Program-made: the position numbers and the translations under genes | Notes under the pieces: model-generated | Seen by the model: the letters and a program-made list of their open reading frames with translations, nothing else | The model's database searches: none | Told to the model about the DNA's origin: nothing | Source: Clostridium sp. MCC353 | GTDB lineage: Bacteria > Bacillota > Clostridia > Lachnospirales > Lachnospiraceae | Direction of reading: 5' to 3' | DNA: 46,900 bases | Assembly: GCF_018785315.1 (NCBI RefSeq) | Contig: NZ_WQPN01000015.1 | Location: forward strand, 1 to 46,900 | Shown: positions 31,779-40,648 of the stretch, piece by piece | Numbering within the stretch: the stretch's first letter is position 1 | Layout of the letters: the number at the start of each line of letters is the position of its first letter

Positions 31779-32755
31779 AGAAATTGAAATTAGGAAAATC
31801 GGGAATGGAAATAACTAGAATGGGCCTGGGCACCTGGGCCATTGGCGGCGGTCCGGCCTGGGGCGGGGATAAGGAGTTAGACCAGTGCATCCGCACCATT
31901 GCAAGCTGTCCCCAGCTTGGCATCAATCTGATCGATACGGCTCCGGGCTATAATTTTGGGCAGAGCGAAAAGATTCTGGGACAGGCATTAAAACAGATGA
32001 ACCGGGAAGAGGTTCATATTATCACCAAATGCGGGATCGTGTGGACCCGTCAGGGCAGTCTGTTTAACAAGGTGGGAGATGTGCAGCTCTATAAGAATCT
32101 GAGCGGAGAATCCATCCGGGAGGAAATCGATTTAAGCCTTAAACGGCTGGGGACAGATTATGTGGATGTATATATGACCCACTGGCAGTCGGTGGAGCCA
32201 TTTTTTACTCCTGTTTCAGAGACCATGGAAGTGTTAAACCAGTTGAAGGAAGAGGGGAAGATCAGGGCGATAGGCGCCGCCAATGTGACCCCGGACCATA
32301 TCAAAGAGTATTTGAAATACGGGGATCTGGACATTGTGCAGGCCAAATACAGTGTTTTGGACCGCCAGGTGGAAGAGGAACTGCTCCCTGTCTGCCGGGA
32401 GAACGGAATTGTCCTCCAGGCCTATTCCCCTCTTGAGCAGGGCCTTTTAAGCGGCACCTATACGAAGGAATCCAAACCTCAGGGCGCCCAGTGCAATAAA
32501 AAATGGTTCCAGCCGGGAAATATGGAGCGGGTGATCGATATGCTGGAGCAGTGGAAGCCTCTTTGTGAAAAATACCAATGCACCATCCCCAGTCTGGCCT
32601 TAGCCTGGGTGCTGGCCCAGGGTGATTTTATCACCATTCTCAGCGGGGCCTGCGAAGAACGTGAGATAAGAGAGAACGTAAAGGCGGCCGGACTGGAGCT
32701 GGAAAAAGAAGATATTCTCCTGATGAGGGAAATGGCAGAGGCGCTGGAGCGGTAA
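31775..32755 (+). CDS. Aldo/keto reductase
   Basis: A 326-residue NAD(P)H-dependent (alpha/beta)8 reductase. The N-terminal GTWAIGG (about 19-25), the IDTAPGYNFG segment with catalytic Asp and Tyr near 50, ITKCG with the Lys near 84, and YMTHWQS with the His near 120 are present. Close relatives often act on aldoses or keto-sugars. The gene overlaps the kinase gene by four bases (ATGA) and is the last of the operon, ending just before a strong terminator. It may reduce the aldehyde made by the aldolase. Confidence 0.92.
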   Translation: MKKLKLGKSGMEITRMGLGTWAIGGGPAWGGDKELDQCIRTIASCPQLGINLIDTAPGYNFGQSEKILGQALKQMNREEVHIITKCGIVWTRQGSLFNKVGDVQLYKNLSGESIREEIDLSLKRLGTDYVDVYMTHWQSVEPFFTPVSETMEVLNQLKEEGKIRAIGAANVTPDHIKEYLKYGDLDIVQAKYSVLDRQVEEELLPVCRENGIVLQAYSPLEQGLLSGTYTKESKPQGAQCNKKWFQPGNMERVIDMLEQWKPLCEKYQCTIPSLALAWVLAQGDFITILSGACEEREIRENVKAAGLELEKEDILLMREMAEALER

Positions 32756-32756
32756 T

Positions 32757-32796
32757 AAAAGGGGAGCTGCATCTGTTATCTGCAGCTCCCCTTTTT
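32757..32796. terminator. Bidirectional terminator between the sugar operon and gdhA
   Basis: AAAAGGGGAGCTGCA (32757-32771) and TGCAGCTCCCCTTTT (32781-32795) form a perfect 15-bp stem. T-runs on the plus strand and A-runs (T on the minus strand) flank it, so it can end both converging units. Confidence 0.92.
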
Positions 32797-32824
32797 CTCT
32801 TTTTATGATAGGAAGGAAAGACCG

Positions 32825-34096
32825 TTATGCAAGGGAGATGGGGCCGCCCCTCAGTTTTCCTGCGATGCTGATTCTCTTGATTGCCACCATGTAAGCGGCC
32901 ATTCTCAGGGAAACCTGTTTTTCAACGCTCAGTTGGTATACTTCATTAAAGGCGTTCAGCATGATCTTTTTCAAGTGGCTGTTGACTTCATCCAGCTCCC
33001 AGGTCAGGTTCTGGATGTTCTGCACCCATTCGAAATAGGATACCACCACGCCGCCTGCGTTGGATAAAATGTCGGGGCAGACGATCACTCCTTTTTCAGC
33101 CAGGATTTTATCCGCTTCCACAGAAGTGGGGCCGTTGGCCGCTTCCACGATGATCCGGGCTTTGATGTCTCCTGCATTTTCAGCAGTGATCTGGTTTTCT
33201 AAGGCGGCCGGGATCAGTACATCGCAGCCGCAGGACAGCAGTTCGGCATTGGAGATATGGGTGACGCCCGGGTCCAGGTACTGGTCCAGAGTGTGGTTCT
33301 TATCGGACAGGAATTCCAGGATATTTTCCACAGGAAGGCCATGTTCGCAGTAAACTCCGCCGGTGTAGTCGCTAAGGGCCACAACTTTCTGACCGTTGGC
33401 AGCGAAGATTCTGGCAGCAGTACCGCCTACATTTCCGGAACCCTGGATGGCGATTCTGGCGTTTTTATCGTCCATGCCGCAGGCTTTCATGCACTCATAG
33501 GCAATGATGGTGGTTCCCCGTCCTGTGGCTTCCACCCGGCCTACGGAGCCGCCGATTTCAATGGGTTTACCCGTTACGATGCCGGGAACGCAGTGGCCTT
33601 TGAACATGCTGTAGGTGTCCATGATCCAGGCCATCACCTCGCCGTTGGTGTTCACATCCGGAGCGGGAATATCCTGGTCCGGTCCGATGAGAGGCAGGAT
33701 TCTGGTGGTGTAGCGTCTGGTGAGGCGGATCAGTTCGTCTCTGGAAAGCTGTTTGGGATCGACTTTGATTCCTCCTTTTGCGCCGCCGTAGGGAATATTC
33801 ACAACCGCGCATTTAAAGGACATCCAGGCGGCCAGGGCTTTGACTTCGTCGATATTCACGTCCTGGTGGAAGCGGATTCCTCCCTTGTAGGGGCCCCGGG
33901 CGCTGGAATGCTGCACCCGGTATCCTTCGAAGATTTTTATAGTATTATCATCCATCCGGACGGGGATGGAAACTTTTAATTCCCGCTCCGGATAGCACAT
34001 GGTTGCATAGTCGTTATAGGATAATCCCAGAAGGGAAGCTGCCTCTGAAAGAACGGACAGCATGTTGTCATATGGATTATAAGCCTGATTGCTCAT
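32825..34096 (-). CDS. gdhA: Glutamate dehydrogenase (Glu/Leu/Phe/Val dehydrogenase family)
   Basis: A 423-residue dehydrogenase that interconverts glutamate and 2-oxoglutarate with NAD(P). The substrate-binding GPYKGGIRFH (about residue 68), GGAKGGI with the catalytic Lys (about 105) and PAPDVNTNGEVMAW (about 144) are all present, as is the nucleotide fold GSGNVGG near 216. Length and motifs are those of hexameric clostridial GDHs; members of this family sometimes prefer other amino acids. GAGAGGAGAATTATC gives the ribosome site. Last gene of a minus-strand set with an RraA-family protein and an aminotransferase, 26 bases apart. It would recycle the 2-oxoglutarate used in transamination. Confidence 0.93.
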   Translation of the reverse strand: MSNQAYNPYDNMLSVLSEAASLLGLSYNDYATMCYPERELKVSIPVRMDDNTIKIFEGYRVQHSSARGPYKGGIRFHQDVNIDEVKALAAWMSFKCAVVNIPYGGAKGGIKVDPKQLSRDELIRLTRRYTTRILPLIGPDQDIPAPDVNTNGEVMAWIMDTYSMFKGHCVPGIVTGKPIEIGGSVGRVEATGRGTTIIAYECMKACGMDDKNARIAIQGSGNVGGTAARIFAANGQKVVALSDYTGGVYCEHGLPVENILEFLSDKNHTLDQYLDPGVTHISNAELLSCGCDVLIPAALENQITAENAGDIKARIIVEAANGPTSVEADKILAEKGVIVCPDILSNAGGVVVSYFEWVQNIQNLTWELDEVNSHLKKIMLNAFNEVYQLSVEKQVSLRMAAYMVAIKRISIAGKLRGGPISLA

Positions 34097-34122
34097 GATA
34101 ATTCTCCTCTCTTTGATATACG

Positions 34123-34803
34123 TTAAAATATTTCACAGCCCAGTTCGTCCAATTTCGTTTGAAGCCATGGCTTGGATAAGCCTTTGCCGCTGGCGATATC
34201 CGCTTTCTGTCCGTCTTCCATGACGGAAACTTTAGAAGCTTTTTCAATCAGTTCCGCCGCTTCTTCCGGTTTGATCACTAAAAGGCCGTCTCCGTCGCCC
34301 ACTAAGATATCTCCGGGACAGATGACCTGGCCGCAGACCGATACGGGTACATTGATTTCACCGGGGCCGTTTTTGTAAGGGCCGTTGGGGGTGACGCCTT
34401 TGGCGTATACGGAAAAATCGGTAAATTCCGCGATTTCATCCTTATCCCTGATACAGCCGTCCACAACAAATCCTTTGATTCCGGCGGCCATTGCCGTGCG
34501 GCTCATGATTTCCCCGCAGAGGGAACGGTGCATGCTGCCTCCGGCGGCGATTACGAGAACATCTCCGGGCTGGGCCATTTCCAGGGCCTTGTGGAACATC
34601 AGGTTGTCCCCTTCCGGACAACGCACCGTGAATGCGGTGCCCAGCAGAGGAACCCGGTTCATAGGAAGAAGAGTGCTGTCGCAGGCTGCGATACGGTTCA
34701 TGCAGTCATCGATATTAGCGACGGGAAGTCCCTTGAATCCTTCGATCAGGGAAGGGGAGGGGCGGTTGATTTTTGTATAGATTCGGCATCCGATATTTGA
34801 CAT
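34123..34803 (-). CDS. RraA family protein, possible hydroxy-methyl-oxoglutarate aldolase
   Basis: A 226-residue protein of the RraA/HMG aldolase family. Members either restrain RNase E or cleave 4-hydroxy-4-methyl-2-oxoglutarate and related 4-carboxy compounds to pyruvate and a second keto acid. The aldolase-type signature is seen: GDVLVIAAGGS (about 85-95) and VVDGCIRDKDEI (about 115-126), with the Arg-Asp pair used for metal and substrate binding. ATG 34803 has AAAGG at good distance; the ATG at 34812 is right on that site. RraA proper is a proteobacterial function, so an aldolase or oxaloacetate-decarboxylase role is likelier in this context of glutamate metabolism. Confidence 0.82.
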   Translation of the reverse strand: MSNIGCRIYTKINRPSPSLIEGFKGLPVANIDDCMNRIAACDSTLLPMNRVPLLGTAFTVRCPEGDNLMFHKALEMAQPGDVLVIAAGGSMHRSLCGEIMSRTAMAAGIKGFVVDGCIRDKDEIAEFTDFSVYAKGVTPNGPYKNGPGEINVPVSVCGQVICPGDILVGDGDGLLVIKPEEAAELIEKASKVSVMEDGQKADIASGKGLSKPWLQTKLDELGCEIF

Positions 34804-34839
34804 GGTAAACATCCTTTCTTTTCGTTGTGAATGAAACGG

Positions 34840-36015
34840 TTACAGTTTTTCCAGGGCGGTTTTGATTCTTGCAGCCGCTTCCATCAGGTCTTCCATGGAG
34901 TTGGCGAAAGAGAACCGCATGCACTGGGAACCGCCTAAACCGTAGGCGTCTCCGGGAACTCCGACAACGCGGGCCTCTTCCAAAAGGTAGTCGCAGATTT
35001 CATAAGAGGTTTTTCCTGGTATGTTGAATTTTGCCCAGGCGTAAAACGCGCCTTCCGGATATTTGCAGGTCACATGGGGGATCTGGTTTAAAGCGCCGAT
35101 GAAGGCCTTCCGCCTTTCGTCGTAGCAGCGGCGCATCTCTTCCATTTCCTCATGGCAGTCTAAGGCCGCAACCCCGCCGTCCTGTATAAAGCCGCTGGTG
35201 CAGGTCATCATGTGCTGCCATAAGCTGACCATCCGCTTCATGATCTGGTCGGACGCACAGGCGTATCCCAGCCTCCAGCCGGTCATGGCTGCGCATTTGG
35301 AGAAGCCGTTTATGGTGATTACGCGTTCTGCGATTTCAGGGTAGCTGGCCGGGCTGATGTGTTGGTTTCCGTCAAAAATGATCTTTTCATAGACTTCGTC
35401 GGAAAGAAGCACCACATCGGGATGGGCTGTAAGGTATTTCACCAGTTCTATGGCTTCGTCTTCATGAAGAATCCGGCCTGTGGGGTTGCATGGGTAGTTG
35501 ATGATGATCATCTTTGTCTTTTCAGTTGTGGCCGCTTCCAAAAGGGCGGCGTTTAGATGGTAATCATCCTCATAGGAAAGGCCGATGGAAACAGGGGTGC
35601 CGCCGGAGGCCTGTACGATGGGGGCGTAGGAAACCCAGCAGGGTTCCGGGCAGAGCACCTGGTCTCCGGGGTTTAAAAGAGCCCTCACCGCATTGTAGAT
35701 GGCCATCTTTCCGCCGGGGGTGATTAAGATGTTTCCGGGCGTGCAGGAAATGTGGTTTTCATTCTGAAGTTTTAAAGCCACTTTTTTGCACAGTTCCGGG
35801 ATCCCTTTTCCCAGGGTGTAATGGGTGTTTCCCTTTACAGTCATGCCTTCATAGGCCGCGTCGCAGATCTTTTTGGGAGTGGGGAAATCCGGGTCCCCTC
35901 CGCCGAGGCCGATGACGTCAATGCCGTCCATTTTCATCAGTTTGGCTTTTTCAATATATTTGATGGACTCTGAGGGCTTTAAGTTTTCGACGGCCTCATT
36001 AAATGTTATACTCAT
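34840..36015 (-). CDS. PLP-dependent aminotransferase class I/II (aspartate aminotransferase type)
   Basis: A 391-residue fold-type I aminotransferase. GGGDPDFPTP (about residue 39), the PCNPTGR segment with the Asn ligand (about 174), LSDEVYEKI (about 204), and the PLP Lys in NGFSKCAAMTGWRLGY (about 236) with the phosphate-binding Arg are present, as is the C-terminal Arg in MRFSFA that binds the substrate carboxylate. It opens the minus-strand operon before the RraA protein and gdhA. Aspartate, another acidic amino acid or an aromatic amino acid could be its donor; glutamate dehydrogenase next door would supply or recycle 2-oxoglutarate. The promoter lies in the divergent region with LysR. 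Confidence 0.92.
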   Translation of the reverse strand: MSITFNEAVENLKPSESIKYIEKAKLMKMDGIDVIGLGGGDPDFPTPKKICDAAYEGMTVKGNTHYTLGKGIPELCKKVALKLQNENHISCTPGNILITPGGKMAIYNAVRALLNPGDQVLCPEPCWVSYAPIVQASGGTPVSIGLSYEDDYHLNAALLEAATTEKTKMIIINYPCNPTGRILHEDEAIELVKYLTAHPDVVLLSDEVYEKIIFDGNQHISPASYPEIAERVITINGFSKCAAMTGWRLGYACASDQIMKRMVSLWQHMMTCTSGFIQDGGVAALDCHEEMEEMRRCYDERRKAFIGALNQIPHVTCKYPEGAFYAWAKFNIPGKTSYEICDYLLEEARVVGVPGDAYGLGGSQCMRFSFANSMEDLMEAAARIKTALEKL

Positions 36016-36087
36016 GATTTTTCCTCCTTTGGTTGGTTTCGTATCTCATGTCTGCATTGTAGCATGGAAAGGAATTGAGGAAAAATG

Positions 36088-36109
36088 AATAATATCATTG
36101 TAATTTATT
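36088..36109. promoter_or_regulatory. AT-rich dyad in the LysR-aminotransferase intergenic region
   Basis: AATAA and TTATT are inverted repeats around TATCATTGTAAT. Divergent LysR genes usually bind such T-N11-A dyads here. A related AATAATT/AATTATT dyad precedes the pxpB-like gene (37085-37113), so one regulator may bind both. Confidence 0.4.
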
Positions 36110-36139
36110 AACAAAATTTATATTAGGTGGTGGAATTGT

Positions 36140-37087
36140 ATGAACTATATGGAGATCGAAACATTTTTAATGATCGTTGAGACGAAGAGCATTACGAAAA
36201 CCGGCGAACAGTTATTTCTTTCCCAGCCCACGGTCAGCCATCGGTTAAAAATGCTGGAAGAGGAGCTGAATATGCAGCTTGTAACCAGGAAAAAAGGCCA
36301 TAAGTCCATTGAACTGACTGCCCAGGGAGAAGAATTCATTCCCATTGCGGAAAAATGGATCAGCCTGTGGAAGGAAACCCAGATGCTCTGCATGGGGAAA
36401 GAGAAAACATTTTTAACGGTGGGCGCCATTGACACTCTGAGCACAACCGTATTTACGCCGCTGTACCGGAAACTGATCGAAAGCGATCCGTCCATAAGCA
36501 TCCGCATAAAAACACACCAGTCCTATGAGCTGTACGGGCTTTTGGAAAAGCATGAAATAGATGTGGGATTTGTATATCACAATCTATACTGTAAAAACAT
36601 CATTACCACGCCTGTGATGGTGGAGAACATGTATTTGGTGCAGTCGCCGGGCAGGCAGATAAGAAAAGAATCCATCCACACCGATGAACTGGATCCGTCC
36701 GGGGAACTGTTCTTTAATTGGGAGACCAACTACCATATCTGGCATGAGCAGTGGATTAACCGGAAAAATGTGCCCCGGATCCAGGTGGACAGCTATGGAC
36801 TGGTAAAAAATCTGATGGCCAATCAAAATTTGTGGATGATAGCGCCTGAAACCGTAGTTTTGTGCCTGGCCCGGGAACTCCCCATCTATATCAGCAGGAT
36901 TGCCAATGAGGTGAGCCCCCCGCAGAGGATTACCTATAAGATCCGGCATAAGAATGCAAATGCCTCCGTCAGAAAGGCATCCGGCATTCTGGACGACCTG
37001 ATGAAGCCTTATCTGGACCGGGAAAAATTAGATCCCAGGCGTTTGATGGAGAGCCGGAAGGAATGTGAAATTAATAGAAATCGTTAA
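36140..37087 (+). CDS. LysR family transcriptional regulator
   Basis: A 315-residue regulator with an N-terminal winged helix (MEIETFLMIVETKSITKTGEQLFLSQPTVSHRL-type, residues 4-36) and a C-terminal effector-binding domain from about residue 90. It is divergent from the aminotransferase-rraA-gdhA set and directly upstream of the pxpBCA-like operon, so it probably controls both in response to a substrate of that pathway. TAGGTGGTGGAATTGT is the ribosome site. Confidence 0.92.
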   Translation: MNYMEIETFLMIVETKSITKTGEQLFLSQPTVSHRLKMLEEELNMQLVTRKKGHKSIELTAQGEEFIPIAEKWISLWKETQMLCMGKEKTFLTVGAIDTLSTTVFTPLYRKLIESDPSISIRIKTHQSYELYGLLEKHEIDVGFVYHNLYCKNIITTPVMVENMYLVQSPGRQIRKESIHTDELDPSGELFFNWETNYHIWHEQWINRKNVPRIQVDSYGLVKNLMANQNLWMIAPETVVLCLARELPIYISRIANEVSPPQRITYKIRHKNANASVRKASGILDDLMKPYLDREKLDPRRLMESRKECEINRNR

Positions 37088-37113
37088 TAATTAATAGTAA
37101 CAGAATCAATTAT
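37085..37113. promoter_or_regulatory. Inverted repeat upstream of the pxpBCA-like operon
   Basis: AATAATTAAT and ATCAATTATT are inverted repeats with one mismatch, nine bases apart, overlapping the LysR stop codon. It lies about 60 bases before the pxpB start and is a good candidate LysR-binding site; a TATAGT at about 37134 could be the -10 box. Confidence 0.5.
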
Positions 37114-37170
37114 TATTGCCGGAGCAGGCTGTGATATAGTTAATGCAAAGTTTGAAAGGATGGTGAACAT

Positions 37171-37902
37171 ATGGCCCCGCGGTTTTTACTCAACGGAGAT
37201 TCGGCAGTTTCCGTGGAACTGGGAACGGAAATCAATATAGAAACCAGCAAAAAGGTCAGGGCTTTGATGGCGGCGCTGGAAACCTGCAAAACGGACGCAA
37301 TCGTGGAGACAGTGCCCGCATATGCGTCCCTGATGATCCATTACCGGCCGGAACTCATGAATATTTATCAATTGAAAGAGCTGGTGAGCCGGTGCCTGGA
37401 CAGCGGTGAGAAAAAAGAACAGGACAAGGCTGTGATAACGGAAATCCCCGTGCTATACGGAGGGGATACGGGGATGGATTTGGAGGAATGTGCCAGGATG
37501 GAAGGGATCAGCGTCCCGGAGCTGATCTCCATCCATTCCGGTTTTGACTATTATGTTTATATGCTGGGATTCGCTCCCGGCCACCCGTATTGCGCCAGAA
37601 TGGAACGTCCTTTCTCCTTCAAAAGAAGGACGGAACCCAGAATTAAAGTGGGGGCGGGATCGGTGGTGGTATCTGGGGAATTATCCAATATACTGCCATT
37701 TGACCAGCCCTGCGGCTGGAATGTGATCGGAAATACCCCTGTAAAACTCTGTGATTATTCAAAGCCGGAACCATTTCTTCTGGAAGCGGGCCGCTGGATC
37801 CGGTTTATTCCGGTAAGCGAACCGGAGTATAAGGAAATTCTGAGAGAAGCAGAACTGGGGAATTATAAGTGCAGGGAACTTGAAAAGGTGGTGGAACATT
37901 GA
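37171..37902 (+). CDS. pxpB: 5-oxoprolinase subunit B-like protein (PxpB/KipI family)
   Basis: A 243-residue protein of the KipI/PxpB family, cyclophilin-fold half of the PxpBC complex that activates 5-oxoproline for ATP-dependent opening. GFAPGHPYC (about residue 131), RRTEPRIKVGAGSVVVSGE (about 150) and the GWNVIGNTPVKL segment (about 186) match the family. Differences from well-known members are visible: PCGW for PGGW, GNTP for GRTP and GELSNILPF in place of the usual GxQTGIYP. AAGGATGGTGAACAT gives the ribosome site. The gene overlaps the next by four bases. Family is firm; the substrate may not be 5-oxoproline. Confidence 0.82.
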   Translation: MAPRFLLNGDSAVSVELGTEINIETSKKVRALMAALETCKTDAIVETVPAYASLMIHYRPELMNIYQLKELVSRCLDSGEKKEQDKAVITEIPVLYGGDTGMDLEECARMEGISVPELISIHSGFDYYVYMLGFAPGHPYCARMERPFSFKRRTEPRIKVGAGSVVVSGELSNILPFDQPCGWNVIGNTPVKLCDYSKPEPFLLEAGRWIRFIPVSEPEYKEILREAELGNYKCRELEKVVEH

Positions 37903-38852
37903 GCATTTACATAGAAGAAGCCGGAATACTCACTACGATTCAGGACGGGGGACGGCTGGGGTATCAGAAATACGGGGTATCGCCGGCCGGCCCAATGGAT
38001 CCAAGATCCTTTTACCTGGCCAATCTGCTGGCCGGGAACAAAAAGGAAGAGGGAGCGCTGGAGCTGACATATGCGGGGGTGAAAATGAGATTTGGACAGG
38101 CCAATGTGATCGCCGTAACCGGCGGGGATCTTTGTCCGCAGATAGACGGCCGTCCGGTTCCCATGTATCAGGCCGTGACAGTCCGAAAGGGAGAAACCCT
38201 GGCTTTTACGGGCTGTAAAAACGGATGCAGGTCTTATGTGGCATTTGCAGGAGGGCTGAAAATCCCCTTGTTTCTGGGAAGCAAATCCACACTGATAAGA
38301 AATGGAATCGGCGGTGCAGATGGGCGGAAATTACAAAAAGGGGATTGTCTGGAATTTGAAAATCCCAGGGAAACACTTCCCGATATGGAAAAACGGAAAC
38401 TGCCCGGAGAAATATTTCCGTCGAAAACAGTCTTTTTGCGTGTGGTAAAGGGCCCACAGGACGATTTTTTTACAGAGGCGGGGCTGAAACAGTTCTTTTG
38501 GCATGGCGGCACCATTACCAGCCAGTTTGACCGCATGGGATGCCGTTTGGAGTGTGAGAAGGCAATTGAACATAAAAAGGACGGTAATATCATATCGGAC
38601 GGTATTGCATTTGGTTCCATACAGGTTCCCACCAATGGCCATCCCATCATCATGATGGCGGACAGGCAGAGCACGGGAGGATACGCCAAGATTGCCACTG
38701 TGATAACGCCGGATCTTACGCTGCTTTCCCAATGCGTTCCCGGGGATAAACTGATGTTTGTGGAAGTGGGTATTGATACGGCACAGCTTGCGGCCATAAG
38801 GCAGATTAACTATTTGAATGAACTGGAACAGAGATTTTACACAGGCATATAA
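37899..38852 (+). CDS. pxpC: 5-oxoprolinase subunit C-like protein (PxpC/KipA family, biotin-independent)
   Basis: A 317-residue protein of the KipA/PxpC (AHS2) family, partner of PxpB. TTIQDGGRLGYQKYGVSPAGPMD (about residues 12-34) is the family opening; SYVAFAGGLKIPLFLGSKST (about 112), VVKGPQDDFF (about 182), SQFDRMGCRLE (about 208) and GSIQVPTNGHPIIMMADRQSTGGYAKI (about 243) follow in the right order. The start is TTG, overlapping the stop of pxpB (TTGA), so it is translationally coupled. The middle loop is somewhat shorter than in typical members. Same caveat on substrate as pxpB. Confidence 0.85.
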   Translation: MSIYIEEAGILTTIQDGGRLGYQKYGVSPAGPMDPRSFYLANLLAGNKKEEGALELTYAGVKMRFGQANVIAVTGGDLCPQIDGRPVPMYQAVTVRKGETLAFTGCKNGCRSYVAFAGGLKIPLFLGSKSTLIRNGIGGADGRKLQKGDCLEFENPRETLPDMEKRKLPGEIFPSKTVFLRVVKGPQDDFFTEAGLKQFFWHGGTITSQFDRMGCRLECEKAIEHKKDGNIISDGIAFGSIQVPTNGHPIIMMADRQSTGGYAKIATVITPDLTLLSQCVPGDKLMFVEVGIDTAQLAAIRQINYLNELEQRFYTGI

Positions 38853-38863
38853 GGAGGATTGGG

Positions 38864-39625
38864 ATGTTCAGAATAGACTTAAACAGTGATTTGGGGGAAA
38901 GCTTCGGCGCTTACCGGATGGAGGGGGATGAGGAGATCATCAAATACGTAACCAGCGTCAATGTGGCATGCGGATGGCATGCCGGCGACCCCATGGTCAT
39001 GGACCGCACCGTTAAACTGGCTAAAAAATATGGCGCCGGTATCGGAGCCCATCCCGGATATCCGGATTTGATGGGATTTGGAAGAAGAAAAATGATACTC
39101 AGCCCGATGGAAATTAAAAATTATATGAAGTACCAGATCGGGGCCCTGGATGCGTTTGTGCGGAGCGAAGGGCTGAAGATGCAGCATGTGGCTCCCCACG
39201 GAGCCCTGGGAAATGCCTGCCAATACGACAGGGAGATATCCAGGGCCATCTGCGAGGCGGTCTGTGAAGTGGATAAGGAGCTGATGATCTATTATTGTGC
39301 GGGCGCGGTTCTGGGACAAGAAGCCCGGCGGATGGGGCTTCAAACCGCCTCGGAAATATTTGCCGACCGGGCCTATGAAGAGGATCTTTCTTTGGTTCCC
39401 CGTTCCAGGCCGGGATCCATGATTACGGACGAAGAAGAGGCCGTTTTAAGAAGCATCCGCATGATAAAAGAAGGAAAGGTAACAACCATTGGAGGAAAGG
39501 ATGTGGATATAAAGGGGGATACGCTTTGTGTACATGGGGACGGGCCCAAGGCAATGGAATTTGTCAAAAAAATATGCCGGGCGCTGGCCGGGGAAGGCAT
39601 TGAACTGAAAAACATTAAACAATGA
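38864..39625 (+). CDS. pxpA: 5-oxoprolinase subunit A-like protein (PxpA/LamB-YcsF family)
   Basis: A 253-residue protein of the LamB/YcsF family, the subunit that completes ATP-dependent lactam opening. IDLNSDLGESFGAY (residues 4-17), NVACGWHAGDP (about 33), GAHPGYPDLMGFGRR (about 60), EIFADRAYEED and LVPRSRPGSMI (about 165-190) and TLCVHGDG (about 225) fit. However the hallmark HVKPHGxLYN reads HVAPHGALGN here: the invariant Lys is Ala and Tyr is Gly; ACGFHAGD is ACGWHAGD. These changes lie in the likely active site. AAGGAGGATTGGG precedes the ATG. The order B-C-A is the same as in E. coli. Confidence 0.85.
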   Translation: MFRIDLNSDLGESFGAYRMEGDEEIIKYVTSVNVACGWHAGDPMVMDRTVKLAKKYGAGIGAHPGYPDLMGFGRRKMILSPMEIKNYMKYQIGALDAFVRSEGLKMQHVAPHGALGNACQYDREISRAICEAVCEVDKELMIYYCAGAVLGQEARRMGLQTASEIFADRAYEEDLSLVPRSRPGSMITDEEEAVLRSIRMIKEGKVTTIGGKDVDIKGDTLCVHGDGPKAMEFVKKICRALAGEGIELKNIKQ

Positions 39626-39659
39626 CGGCTTTCACTGCCGCAGGAAAGAGAGGAAGAAT

Positions 39660-40619
39660 ATGAACATTGTTGTATTAGACGGATATACCTTAAATCCGGG
39701 AGATATCACTTGGGAAGGAATGGAGCGCCTGGGGAACCTGACCGTATATGACAGAACGCCTGCCGGGCTCATTGAAGAGCGGGTGAAGGGCGCTGAAGCG
39801 GTGTATACCAATAAAACGCCGATTACCAGGGAGACTTTGGAACACTGTCCTGATTTGAAATTTATCGGTGTTCTGGCCACTGGTTATAATGTTGTGGATA
39901 CGGCCGCGGCTGCGGAGAAAATGATACCGGTCTGCAATATTCCTACATATGGAACGGCTGCGGTGGCCCAGTTCGCCATGGGGCTTCTGCTGGAAATCTG
40001 CCATCATATCGGAGCCCACAGCCATGCAGTACATCAGGGGGAATGGGAAAACAATGCGGACTGGTGTTTTTGGAACTATCCCCTGATTGAGCTTGCCGGA
40101 AAGACCGCAGGAATCATCGGTTTTGGAAAAATAGGACAGGCCTTCGGGCGGATTGCCCAGGCTATGGGAATGAAAATTTTAGCATATGATGCGGTTGAAG
40201 GCAGCATACCGGAAGATTTGAATGCGGATTATGTCAGCTTAGGGGAGCTGCTGGCCCGTTCGGATGTCATCTCCCTTCACTGCCCCCTTTTCCCATCCAC
40301 GGAAGGAATCATTAATAAGGACACCATATATGAAATGAAGGACGGGGTCATTCTTTTGAACACCTCCAGAGGGCCGCTGATCAAGGAGCAGGATCTTGCC
40401 GACGCCTTAAACAGCGGCAAGGTGGCGGCCGCAGGCCTGGATGTGGTTTCCACAGAGCCGGTAAAAGGGGATAATCCGCTGCTTACGGCGAAAAACTGCA
40501 TCATAACGCCCCATATTGCCTGGGCGCCTAAAGAATCCAGGCAGAGGCTGATGGATATTGCGGTGGAGAATCTGGCTGGCTTTTTAAAAGGAAGCCCTGT
40601 TAACGTGGTTAATAAATGA
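39660..40619 (+). CDS. D-2-hydroxyacid dehydrogenase (NAD-dependent)
   Basis: A 319-residue dehydrogenase of the D-isomer-specific 2-hydroxyacid family (glycerate dehydrogenase/2-hydroxyglutarate dehydrogenase relatives). The ATGYNVVD segment is near residue 77, the NAD-binding GFGKIGQAFGR near 154, catalytic Arg in NTSRGPL near 239, the Glu in STEPVKG near 267, and the His in TPHIAWAPKES near 285. It lies 34 bases after the PxpA-like gene, and overlaps in reading with a further isomerase gene downstream. In this context it could reduce a 2-oxo acid such as 2-oxoglutarate; that is inference. Ribosome site: AAAGAGAGGAAGAAT. Confidence 0.93.
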   Translation: MNIVVLDGYTLNPGDITWEGMERLGNLTVYDRTPAGLIEERVKGAEAVYTNKTPITRETLEHCPDLKFIGVLATGYNVVDTAAAAEKMIPVCNIPTYGTAAVAQFAMGLLLEICHHIGAHSHAVHQGEWENNADWCFWNYPLIELAGKTAGIIGFGKIGQAFGRIAQAMGMKILAYDAVEGSIPEDLNADYVSLGELLARSDVISLHCPLFPSTEGIINKDTIYEMKDGVILLNTSRGPLIKEQDLADALNSGKVAAAGLDVVSTEPVKGDNPLLTAKNCIITPHIAWAPKESRQRLMDIAVENLAGFLKGSPVNVVNK

Positions 40620-40648
40620 CAAAAACGGATGAAAGAAAGGAAAATCAT

